A stretch of DNA of 64,000 nt from Pseudomonas rubra (GTDB lineage: Bacteria; Pseudomonadota; Gammaproteobacteria; Pseudomonadales; Pseudomonadaceae), in assembly GCF_028656935.1 (NCBI RefSeq), contig NZ_JAMDGZ010000012.1, forward strand, positions 62,001-126,000, given 5' to 3'. Positions within the stretch are counted from its first letter, which is position 1, and each line of letters starts with the position of its first letter. The position numbers were made by a program, and so were the translations under genes. Positions 1 to 11,351 of the stretch are shown here, in pieces. Under the pieces are notes generated by a model. That model saw nothing but the letters and a program-made list of their open reading frames with translations. It was not told the DNA's origin and made no database searches.

Positions 1-2
1 TC

Positions 3-953
3 TGGCCAAGCACCAAAGCCCTGACCCTGGCGCTGGCTGAAGAGGTTTTGCGGGTTGCCCAGAAGGTCCACCCGGAGGTGGTCTACGAGCTGTCGTTCCT
101 CCAGGCCGAAGCACCTGGCGAAGAGGAGTGGCGTCTGCCCGGCGAGCCCTGGGCCGGCAAGCTTGAGGGCTGCCAGAGGTTGTTCCTGCTGGCTGACGAA
201 CCGCCAGCGGCGGTGGGGTCGAGCCTGGCCAGCGCGCTCAAGCAACTGGTCCGCTCCGGGTGTGTGGTTGGCGGGCTGTCGGCCGGGGTCTATCCGTTGG
301 CGCAACTGGGTTTGCTCGACGGTTATCGGGCCGCGGTGCACTGGCGTTGGCAGGACGATTTCGCCGAGCGTTTTCCCAAGGTCATCGCCACCAGCCATCT
401 GTTCGATTGGGACCGTGATCGCCTGACTGCATGCGGTGGCATGTCGGTGATCGATCTGCTGCTGGCGGTGCTGGCCCGTGATCACGGCGCCGAGCTGGCC
501 GGCGCGGTCTCCGAAGAGCTGGTGGTCGAGCGGATTCGCGAGGGCGGCGAGCGCCAGCGCATTCCGCTACAGAATCGCCTCGGCTCCAGCCATCCGAAGC
601 TGACCCAGGCGGTGTTGTTGATGGAAGCCAACATCGAAGAGCCGCTGACCACCGACGAGATTGCCCAGCATGTCTGTGTCTCGCGTCGCCAACTGGAGCG
701 TATCTTCAAGCAGTACCTCAATCGCGTGCCGAGCCAGTATTACCTGGAGCTGCGCCTGAACAAGGCGCGGCAGATGCTGATGCAGACCAGCAAGTCGATC
801 ATCCAGATCGGCTTGTCCTGTGGCTTCTCTTCGGGGCCGCACTTCTCCAGCGCCTATCGCAATTTCTTTGGCGCAACACCGCGCGAAGACCGCAACCAGC
901 GACGTAGCAGCAGCCCGTTCGAGCTGTCTTCGGTGCCGGCCGAGCGCGGCTGA
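3..953 (+). CDS. argR: ArgR, AraC-type arginine-responsive regulator (5' end cut off by window)
   Basis: Transcriptional regulator of arginine metabolism. In Pseudomonas, ArgR belongs to the AraC/XylS family and is unrelated to E. coli ArgR; it activates the aru operon and represses arginine biosynthesis. The frame is open from base 3 (WPSTKALTLALAEEV...), so the true start lies upstream of the window and the TTG at 48 is not the start. The first two thirds look like the DJ-1/PfpI-like sensor domain of GlxA-type regulators. The last roughly 100 residues hold two helix-turn-helix motifs (TTDEIAQHVCVSRRQLERIF and IIQIGLSCGFSSGPHFSSAY). It lies directly upstream of aruC in the same orientation, and candidate ArgR boxes occur in the intervening DNA. 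Confidence 0.93.
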   Translation, partial: WPSTKALTLALAEEVLRVAQKVHPEVVYELSFLQAEAPGEEEWRLPGEPWAGKLEGCQRLFLLADEPPAAVGSSLASALKQLVRSGCVVGGLSAGVYPLAQLGLLDGYRAAVHWRWQDDFAERFPKVIATSHLFDWDRDRLTACGGMSVIDLLLAVLARDHGAELAGAVSEELVVERIREGGERQRIPLQNRLGSSHPKLTQAVLLMEANIEEPLTTDEIAQHVCVSRRQLERIFKQYLNRVPSQYYLELRLNKARQMLMQTSKSIIQIGLSCGFSSGPHFSSAYRNFFGATPREDRNQRRSSSPFELSSVPAERG

Positions 954-1006
954 TTTTTGCTCGCGCATCCCCCGCACCGTTTAAACTGCGCCTTTGCGAC
1001 CCTATT

Positions 1007-2372
<1,366 letters not shown>

Positions 2373-2389
2373 TTTGCCTGCAGTCCTGT

Positions 2390-2411
2390 CACCGGCCCTG
2401 TGGGGCCGGTG
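2390..2411 (+). other. Intercistronic hairpin between aruC and aruF
   Basis: CACCGGCC and GGCCGGTG form an 8-bp perfect stem with a 6-nt loop, 18 bp after the aruC stop. No U-tract follows, so it looks more like an mRNA-processing or stability hairpin, or a weak attenuator, than a full terminator. Confidence 0.5.
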
Positions 2412-2500
2412 AACCGAATTCCAGAGCAGGTGCCTGCGGGCGCCTGTTGTTTTCTCTGTGCCGACAGATGTCGGCCTGTTTTCCCGAAAGGAGTGACACC

Positions 2501-3520
2501 ATGCTGGTGATGCGCCCCGCGCAAATGGCTGATCTGGGCGAAGTACAGCGTCTTGCCGCAGACAGCCCCATTGGTGTCACGTCCTTGCCGGATGATGCCG
2601 GTCGTCTGAGCGACAAGATTGCCGCCTCAGAAACCTCCTTCGCTGCCGAAGTCAGCTTCAACGGTGAAGAGAGTTATTTCTTCGTCCTTGAAGACAGCAG
2701 CAGCGGCAAGCTGGTCGGCTGTTCGGCCATCGTTGCCTCGGCCGGTTACTCCGAGCCGTTCTACAGCTTTCGTAACGAGACCTTCGTGCATGCGTCGCGG
2801 GAGCTGAAGATCCACAACAAGATTCACGTGCTCTCGCAGTGCCACGACCTCACCGGCAACAGCCTGCTGACCAGCTTCTATGTGCTGCCGGAACTGGTCG
2901 GCAGCGGCTGGTCCGAACTCAACTCCCGTGGCCGCCTGCTGTTCATGGCCGCCCACCCGGAGCGCTTTGCCGAGTCGGTGGTGACCGAGATCGTCGGCTA
3001 CAGCGACGAGCATGGTGAATCGCCGTTCTGGGACGCCATCGGCCGCAACTTCTTCGACCTCAACTACGCCGCGGCCGAGCGTCTGTGCGGGCTCAAGAGC
3101 CGGACCTTCCTGGCCGAACTGATGCCCCATTACCCGATCTACGTGCCCTTGCTGCCGGATGCTGCGCAGGAGGCCATGGGGCAGGTGCATCCGCGGGCGC
3201 AGATCACCTTCGACATCCTGATGCGCGAAGGCTTCGAGACCGACCACTACATCGATATTTTCGACGGCGGCCCGACCCTGCATGCGCGGGTTTCCGGCAT
3301 CCGTTCGATTGCCCAGAGCCGGGTGATGCCGGTCAAGCTGGACGATACCGCGAGCAAAGGCGGGCGCCCCTACCTGGTCAGCAACGGCCAGTTGCAGGAC
3401 TACCGCGCGGTGCTGCTGGAGCTCGATTGGGCACCCGGCAAGCCGGTCAGCCTGAGTCATGAAGCCGCCGAAGCCTTGGGCGTCGGTGAAGGCGCCAGTG
3501 TGCGCCTGGTCGCGGTTTGA
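2501..3520 (+). CDS. aruF: Arginine N-succinyltransferase, alpha subunit (AruF)
   Basis: Transfers succinyl from succinyl-CoA to the alpha-amino group of arginine, the first step of the AST pathway. In Pseudomonas the enzyme is a heteromer of AruF and AruG. The protein is 339 residues of the AstA family (acyl-CoA N-acyltransferase fold). It shares many blocks with the following gene, including CHDLTGNSLLTSFYV, ESPFWDAIGRNFF, LMPHYPIYVPLL and GFETDHYIDIFDGGP. The start at 2501 was chosen because AAAGGAG precedes it by 6 bp; an in-frame ATG at 2447 has no such site and gives a non-conserved extension. Confidence 0.95.
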   Translation: MLVMRPAQMADLGEVQRLAADSPIGVTSLPDDAGRLSDKIAASETSFAAEVSFNGEESYFFVLEDSSSGKLVGCSAIVASAGYSEPFYSFRNETFVHASRELKIHNKIHVLSQCHDLTGNSLLTSFYVLPELVGSGWSELNSRGRLLFMAAHPERFAESVVTEIVGYSDEHGESPFWDAIGRNFFDLNYAAAERLCGLKSRTFLAELMPHYPIYVPLLPDAAQEAMGQVHPRAQITFDILMREGFETDHYIDIFDGGPTLHARVSGIRSIAQSRVMPVKLDDTASKGGRPYLVSNGQLQDYRAVLLELDWAPGKPVSLSHEAAEALGVGEGASVRLVAV

Positions 3521-3594
3521 TCCCTGCGGTTCGATAACCGAGCACCCAGGTCGAGTTTTGCGGCAGGCCCCAGGCCGCCGCCCGAGGAGATAGC

Positions 3595-6083
<2,489 letters not shown>

Positions 6084-6107
6084 CAAAAGGTCTACGGAGC
6101 CTTGCCG

Positions 6108-7457
6108 ATGAAATCGTTTGAAGTGAATTTTGATGGTCTGGTCGGACCGACGCATAACTACGGCGGGCTGTCTTACGGCAACGTTGCTTCGCAAAGCAAC
6201 AGCCAGCAGGCGTCCAACCCACGCGAAGCCGCGCTTCAGGGCTTGGCGAAAATGAAAGCGCTGATGGAAATGGGTTTCCAGCAGGGCGTGCTGGCCCCGC
6301 AGGAGCGTCCGGATGTCGCTGCGCTGCGCCGCCTGGGCTTTGCCGGCACTGATGCGCAAGTGATCGAGCGGGCTGCCAAGGAGGCCATGCCGCTGCTGGT
6401 TGCCAGCTGCTCGGCGTCTAGCATGTGGGTGGCCAATGCCGCCACTGTCAGCCCGAGTGCTGACACCGCTGACGGTCGTGTGCATTTCACCGCTGCCAAC
6501 CTCAATTGCAAGTACCACCGTAGCATCGAGCACCCGACCACCAGCCGTGTGCTTGGGGGCATGTTCGCCAATCAGCAGCACTTCGCTCACCATGCCGCCT
6601 TGCCGGCAGTGGCGCAGTTCGGCGATGAAGGGGCGGCCAACCATACGCGTTTCTGCCGCAGCTACGGTGAGCCCGGCGTCGAGTTTTTCGTCTATGGTCG
6701 CAGCGCGTTCGACGCTCGCTACCCAGCACCGCAGAAGTACCCGGCACGCCAGACCCTCGAAGCTTCGCAGGCGGTTGCTCGCCTGCACGGCTTGAGTGAG
6801 GAAGGTGTGGTCTACGCCCAGCAGAACCCGGCAGTGATCGACCAGGGCGTGTTCCATAACGATGTGATCGCGGTGGGTAACGGCGAAGTGCTGTTCTACC
6901 ACGAAGACGCCTTCCTCGAGACCGAGGCGATGCTTGGCCAACTGCAGGCTAAACTGGCTAAACGGGGCGGCAACTTCAAGGCGATCTGCGTGCCGCGCTC
7001 GGCTGTCACGGTAGAGGACGCAGTGCGTTCGTACCTGTTCAACAGCCAGTTGCTGTCTCGCGCCGATGGTTCGATGCTGCTGATCGTGCCCGAAGAGTGC
7101 CGCAACAACGAGCGGGTCTGGGCGTACCTGTCGTCGCTGACCCGCTCTGGCGGCCCGGTCGGCGAGGTCAAGGTCTTCGATCTCAAACAGAGCATGCAGA
7201 ATGGCGGCGGGCCGGCATGCCTGCGCTTGCGCGTGGCACTGAATGAAACGGAACTGGCGGCGGTCAATCCAGGCGTTATCATGACCGCACCGCTGTACGA
7301 CACCCTGACCCAATGGGTCGAAAAGCACTACCGCGATCGCCTGAGCGAAACCGACCTTGCCGATCCGCAGCTGTTGCTGGAGTGTCGTACGGCACTGGAT
7401 GAACTGACCCAGATCCTCAAACTGGGTTCGGTCTATCCATTTCAACTCCAACCTTGA
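6108..7457 (+). CDS. aruB: N-succinylarginine dihydrolase AruB
   Basis: Hydrolyses N2-succinylarginine to succinylornithine, CO2 and two NH3, the second AST step. It is a member of the amidinotransferase/dihydrolase (GME) superfamily. The 449 residues begin [20 protein letters not shown], a typical AstB N-terminus. The ATG at 6108 is preferred over the TTG at 6102 because ACGGAG lies 8 bp upstream and this start matches the family length. The catalytic Cys is expected near the C-terminus, around [18 protein letters not shown] sequence, but was not assigned from sequence alone. Confidence 0.95.
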   Translation: MKSFEVNFDGLVGPTHNYGGLSYGNVASQSNSQQASNPREAALQGLAKMKALMEMGFQQGVLAPQERPDVAALRRLGFAGTDAQVIERAAKEAMPLLVASCSASSMWVANAATVSPSADTADGRVHFTAANLNCKYHRSIEHPTTSRVLGGMFANQQHFAHHAALPAVAQFGDEGAANHTRFCRSYGEPGVEFFVYGRSAFDARYPAPQKYPARQTLEASQAVARLHGLSEEGVVYAQQNPAVIDQGVFHNDVIAVGNGEVLFYHEDAFLETEAMLGQLQAKLAKRGGNFKAICVPRSAVTVEDAVRSYLFNSQLLSRADGSMLLIVPEECRNNERVWAYLSSLTRSGGPVGEVKVFDLKQSMQNGGGPACLRLRVALNETELAAVNPGVIMTAPLYDTLTQWVEKHYRDRLSETDLADPQLLLECRTALDELTQILKLGSVYPFQLQP

Positions 7458-7471
7458 GAGAGAATTCGACT

Positions 7472-7762
7472 ATGTCCGACGCCCTGCAGCTGATCCTTGA
7501 AGATGACGATGGTACCCAGCTGGAAACTTCCTGCACCCGCTTTGCGGTGGTCTGGCAAGGCAAGGAGGTATGGATTCAGCAGGATGGCCGCGGTCAGTTG
7601 CTGATCGGCGTCGATGTCGAAGAAGGCGACGCCGAATACGCCAACCTGTTGCTGCGTCCGCTGGCCACCAACCTGGTAAGCCTGCAGCTGGAAATGGAAC
7701 CGGCCGATGCCGGCGACGATGAAGATCACGTCCATGGTCCCGATTGCGGCCACCATCACTAA
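7472..7762 (+). CDS. Small acidic conserved protein with His-rich C-terminus in the aru operon
   Basis: Protein of 96 residues, beginning MSDALQLILEDDDGTQLETS. It is acidic and has no signal peptide or membrane segment. The C-terminus, DDEDHVHGPDCGHHH, combines acidic residues, five His and one Cys, and looks like a divalent-metal-binding tail. GAGAGA precedes the ATG, 14 bp after the aruB stop, and aruE begins 10 bp after its stop, so it is part of the operon. A gene of unknown function occupies the same slot in P. aeruginosa. One inference is metal delivery to the zinc enzyme AruE; this is not demonstrated. Confidence 0.85.
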   Translation: MSDALQLILEDDDGTQLETSCTRFAVVWQGKEVWIQQDGRGQLLIGVDVEEGDAEYANLLLRPLATNLVSLQLEMEPADAGDDEDHVHGPDCGHHH

Positions 7763-7772
7763 GGAATAGCCC

Positions 7773-8789
7773 ATGCTCGCCCTCGGCAAACTGCTTGAAC
7801 TGACCCTGGCCGGTCGCGAACCGGCAGAGAAGACCCAGCTGACTGTCGACGGCGTGCGCATGCGCTGGCTCGGCGAGGGCGCCCTCGAAGTGCGCCCGCC
7901 CGAAGCTCGTGATAATGGTCTGGACCTGCTGCTGTCAGCGGGTATCCATGGCAACGAAACCGCACCGATCGAGCTGCTCGACCGGTTGCTGCACGACATT
8001 GCCAGCGGCGATCTCAAGCCGCGGGCACGTATTCTTTTCCTGTTCGGTAACCCCGAGGCGATCCGCCGCGGTGAGCGTTACCTCGAGCTGGACGTCAACC
8101 GCCTGTTCAATGGCCGTCACGATCAGGTCAGCGGTGCCGAGGCACTGCGCGCCTGTGAGCTGGAGCGCCTGGCAGCGACCTTCTTCAGCATCCCTGGGCG
8201 CACCCGCCTGCATTACGACCTGCACACCGCCATTCGCGGTTCGAAGATCGAGCAGTTCGCCCTCTATCCCTACAAGGAAGGCCGCCAGCATTCACGTCGC
8301 GAACTGGCACGCCTGCATGCGGCCGGTATGGATGCAGTGCTGCTGCAAAGCAAGGTGTCGGTCACCTTCACCGCCTATACCTATGAAACGCTCGATGCCG
8401 AAGCCTTTACCCTGGAGCTGGGCAAGGCGCGGCCGTTCGGGCAAAACGCCCAGGTCAATGTCGAGCGCCTGGAAACTCGCCTCAAGCAGATCATTGAAGG
8501 CAACGAGCCCGAGCAGCCAGAGGCGCTGGACGGTTTGCAACTGTTCAGTGTGGCGCGCGAAATCATCAAGCACAGCGACAGCTTTCAGCTGCACCTGGCT
8601 GCCGATATCGAGAACTTCTCTGAGCTTGAGCCAGGCTATTTGCTGGCCGAGGACATCGCTGACACCCGCTGGATCGTAGAGGAAGAGGGCGCCCGCATCA
8701 TCTTCCCCAACCCCAAGGTCAAGAATGGCTTGCGGGCGGGGATTCTCATTGTGCCTGTCACGGTTGAGCGGTTGGACGCAAGTACCTGA
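7773..8789 (+). CDS. aruE: Succinylglutamate desuccinylase AruE
   Basis: Zinc hydrolase of 338 residues that splits N-succinylglutamate to glutamate and succinate, the last AST step. It belongs to the AstE/AspA branch of the M14-like metallohydrolases. The expected zinc ligands are present: H59 and E62 in GIHGNETAP, and H151 in [23 protein letters not shown] precedes the ATG. It is the last gene of the aru operon and converges on the M91 peptidase gene with a 44-bp gap. Confidence 0.96.
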   Translation: MLALGKLLELTLAGREPAEKTQLTVDGVRMRWLGEGALEVRPPEARDNGLDLLLSAGIHGNETAPIELLDRLLHDIASGDLKPRARILFLFGNPEAIRRGERYLELDVNRLFNGRHDQVSGAEALRACELERLAATFFSIPGRTRLHYDLHTAIRGSKIEQFALYPYKEGRQHSRRELARLHAAGMDAVLLQSKVSVTFTAYTYETLDAEAFTLELGKARPFGQNAQVNVERLETRLKQIIEGNEPEQPEALDGLQLFSVAREIIKHSDSFQLHLAADIENFSELEPGYLLAEDIADTRWIVEEEGARIIFPNPKVKNGLRAGILIVPVTVERLDAST

Positions 8790-8833
8790 CACAAGGCCAG
8801 GTATCAACGAAGGGGAAGGGGCGGCGCTTTGGG

Positions 8834-10123
8834 CTATGGGTAGCTTATGCGGGGCGCGAGGCCGAGCTCTTTGCGCAAGGCATTTTCATTGAAAGGCGCA
8901 GGGTTGGTGTTGGTGGGCGGGGTCGACGGATCGGCGTCGAAATCAAACGGCGATTCCCCGGTTGGTAACCCTACAGCCTGCCGTTCATGATCGCTCAGTA
9001 CAGTGCCGTAGGCATGGTTCCAGGCATGGCAGAGCTCGTGATAGAGCATGACAATCGCCGGTGTCTGGTCCCTCATGGCTGCCGGATTGTAGTGAATGAC
9101 GGCAGTCTTTACAGCGATTCCCGGGTTGCCATTGCTGATGTGCGGGTCGCCTCGGGTCAGGTCCGGGTCATAAAACGCGTTGTCTGGTGCCGGGCTTTCG
9201 ACGATCTGGATCGATGTACCGGAGTCGTCCAGGGAGCGCAGGAGGGTGTAGGCAGTCGGACTGGTTCTGAGGGTGCGAAGGTCATCTTCCACCAGGGCCT
9301 TGAATTTGACTGTGCCGTCCACGCGTAAGGCGCGGGTGCCCGCGTCGTTGTCTGCGATCAGTGTATGCCGATGGGCAAGGTGTCTGGCTGCTTCTGGTGG
9401 TTCGACAACACTCGTGCGGGCCGCTGGGGGGAGGTGGGCATATACATCATCCTGCTCATTGGCGCCGATGACCTCGCCGAAGTCCGTGTCCAGATAGAGA
9501 ACGTCCTTGCCCGGGCCGGCAACGATCAGGTTCTCTCCACTCAGGGCTTCGACGTCGCTGGTGCCGCCGCCAATGATGAGTGTGTCATTGCCAGTTCCTG
9601 CTTGCAGGAAATTATGCTCGGCAGCACTGTAGATGAAGTCATCGCCAGCGCCGCCATGGATGATTGCCTGCTTCTGGCCAATTGCCAGAACGCGATCATT
9701 GCCTGGGCCCGCGTCTATCCAGGTGCTGCCGTTGGTAATACGTACAGAGTCATCGCCCGGGCCACTCATTACGAGCGAGGTTGTGCCCTCCACATGGATG
9801 GTGTCGTCGCCCGGCCCGGTATCAATGATGATCCGGTTGCTGAGGGCTGACTCGACACGCACCGTGTCATTGCCTTCTGCGGTGCTGATCGTGAGCGATT
9901 GCTCAGGTAGTAGAGAAAACTCATAGTTGTATTCGCCCACCTGCATCAGCAGGCCTGAGGCGCTGTCATGGATGCGCAGGTCAGCGGGAGTGGCTGTTGC
10001 GCTAATGGACAGGCAGTCGTCTTGGCGGATGATATGGATGCGTGCGTCGCGAAACGGTAACCGATGGTCGACGGGCTCCGGACGCAGGCGGCTGGAAATT
10101 TTGATGATGTCAGGGGCTATCAT
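8834..10123 (-). CDS. RTX-like repeat protein with NleD-type (M91) zinc metallopeptidase domain
   Basis: Protein of 429 residues with no signal peptide. Residues about 80-225 carry at least six degenerate RTX-type calcium-binding motifs of the form G-x-G-(N/D)-D-x-hydrophobic (TAEGNDTVRV, TGPGDDTIHV, SGPGDDSVRI, AGPGNDRVLA, GGAGDDFIYS, AGTGNDTLII), spaced about 18-21 residues apart. The C-terminal third has HELCHAWNH at 362-370 with the zinc-binding HExxH, followed by E380 in HERQAVGL. This matches peptidase family M91, which includes the type III effectors NleD of E. coli and HopH1/HopAP1 of P. syringae. The ATG at 10123 follows TTGAGGA; the upstream in-frame TTG at 10138 is less likely. It is flanked by unrelated core genes, which suggests an accessory insertion. 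Substrate and secretion route are unknown. Confidence 0.8.
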   Translation of the reverse strand: MIAPDIIKISSRLRPEPVDHRLPFRDARIHIIRQDDCLSISATATPADLRIHDSASGLLMQVGEYNYEFSLLPEQSLTISTAEGNDTVRVESALSNRIIIDTGPGDDTIHVEGTTSLVMSGPGDDSVRITNGSTWIDAGPGNDRVLAIGQKQAIIHGGAGDDFIYSAAEHNFLQAGTGNDTLIIGGGTSDVEALSGENLIVAGPGKDVLYLDTDFGEVIGANEQDDVYAHLPPAARTSVVEPPEAARHLAHRHTLIADNDAGTRALRVDGTVKFKALVEDDLRTLRTSPTAYTLLRSLDDSGTSIQIVESPAPDNAFYDPDLTRGDPHISNGNPGIAVKTAVIHYNPAAMRDQTPAIVMLYHELCHAWNHAYGTVLSDHERQAVGLPTGESPFDFDADPSTPPTNTNPAPFNENALRKELGLAPRISYP

Positions 10124-10254
10124 GGTGTTTGTCCTCAAGGTTCGAAGGTCAGCAGCGTGGCTGAGGTTCGACTATGGCGAGGGGCAAACTCCGGGGTGTG
10201 GTAGTTGTGTATTGCCCGGACGCAGTTGCAAGCAACTGGCCGGGCAGCAGGTGA

Positions 10255-10761
10255 TTAGCCCGCGCGCTGCTGTGGCGCGTTCCCTCGGCGCAGGCCGCGC
10301 AACTTGAACAGGGTATCAGCGCAGGTGCGTGCCGCTTCGGCGCCCTTGACCAGGAAGTGCTCGAAGTAGAAGTTCTGATGTTCGTCGCCGGCATGGAAGT
10401 GGTGCGGGGTCAGTACCACCGAGAATACCGGTACTTCGGTTTCCAGTTGCACTTGCATCAGGCCGCTGATCACTGACTGGGCGACGAACTCATGACGATA
10501 CAGGCCGCCATCGACCACCAGGCCGGCGGCAACGATACCGGCATAACGGCCGCCTCGGGCCAGCAGCTTGGCATGCAGGGGGATTTCGAAGGCGCCGCCG
10601 ACTTCGAAGAAGTCGATATCACCGGCCTGATAGCCTTGTTTACCCATTTCCTCGACAAAGGCCTTGCGCGCCTGGTCGACAATATCCTTGTGCCAGCAGG
10701 CCTGGATGAATGCGATGCGCTCGTGGGTAGGGTGCTTGCTATCGATTGCGGTAGGTTGCAT
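10255..10761 (-). CDS. ribH: 6,7-dimethyl-8-ribityllumazine synthase, type II (RibH2-like)
   Basis: Condenses 5-amino-6-ribitylamino-uracil with dihydroxybutanone phosphate to form the riboflavin precursor lumazine. The protein is 168 residues. FEVGGAFEIPLHAKLLA, GLVVDGGLYRHEFVAQSVI and SVVLTPHHFHAGDEHQNFYFEHFLVKG resemble type II (decameric) lumazine synthases as in Brucella RibH2 rather than the usual icosahedral enzyme. The start at 10761 has AGGAG 9 bp upstream; the open frame extends to 10893 but that part lies in the riboswitch leader. It stands alone, without other rib genes. Confidence 0.88.
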   Translation of the reverse strand: MQPTAIDSKHPTHERIAFIQACWHKDIVDQARKAFVEEMGKQGYQAGDIDFFEVGGAFEIPLHAKLLARGGRYAGIVAAGLVVDGGLYRHEFVAQSVISGLMQVQLETEVPVFSVVLTPHHFHAGDEHQNFYFEHFLVKGAEAARTCADTLFKLRGLRRGNAPQQRAG

Positions 10762-10849
10762 TGAAACGGACTCCTGTTTGGATAAGAAACAGGGCGCTGG
10801 ATCGAAAGGGATTTCGCCATGAAAGACGTAGGCGCAACGCCGCCTATCC

Positions 10850-10997
10850 CGTTCTCTCTTTATCCGGACTATGACCGTCGGCCCCGGAATCACACCGGGT
10901 CTGCTGACCTTGCAGGCAGGCCTGCAAGCGCTCGCGGGCTATGCGCAGTGCGCGCAATTACCGCCGGTGGGGAATTGCACCCCGCCCTGAGAACGTT
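10850..10997 (-). promoter_or_regulatory. FMN riboswitch (RFN element) upstream of ribH
   Basis: Read on the minus strand, the leader contains the conserved RFN blocks in order: the closing-stem GTTCTCAGGGCGGGGTG, ATTCCCCACCGGCGGTA, AGCCCGCGAGCG, GGTCAGCAGACCCGGTGTG, ATTCCGGGGCCGACGGT, ATAGTCCGGAT and the returning stem GAGAGAACG. It lies 89 bp from the ribH start, as expected for FMN-dependent control of initiation or termination. Confidence 0.95.
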
Positions 10998-11351
10998 GCC
11001 ATCGTTTGGCCGATGGCGAGGAATTATTAGCACAGATGTCAGGTAAACGTATAGGCTGCTAACGATTTTTTCAGGATGAACGACGTTTCATCCGGGAAAC
11101 CTTGCCAATTGCTTTGTGCGGCCCCAGTAATACCGTGTCACTAGATAAAAACAGGCCCTGAGAGGCTGGGTAGGCTGGCTGTGGGCGGCTTTACGCTGTC
11201 GTTGTCGTAACAGGCCGTCCAATTGACGGCTTCTATAGCATAAACACACTGCATCCAAGCCTAAGGCCCGATATAATGCGGCCCTTTGCCGTCGTTTCGT
11301 CAATTTGCCGCAAGCATTTGCCTTAAGGCCGCCGTTTCCGTGGAAGAACCT
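10998..11351. other. Intergenic region between ribH riboswitch and alaS
   Basis: This 354-bp gap should hold the promoter driving the FMN riboswitch leader (minus) and the alaS promoter (plus). A clear TATAAT at 11272-11277 is a good -10 for alaS, with no convincing -35 found. A hairpin (GGATGAA / TTCATCC, about 11073-11092) lies in the middle. No gene is supported. Confidence 0.5.

Noticed and set aside
8834..10123. Possibility that this gene is a plain RTX haemolysin
   Set aside because: It is short, lacks haemolysin domains and has a C-terminal HExxH-plus-Glu peptidase signature, so an M91-type peptidase is the better reading.
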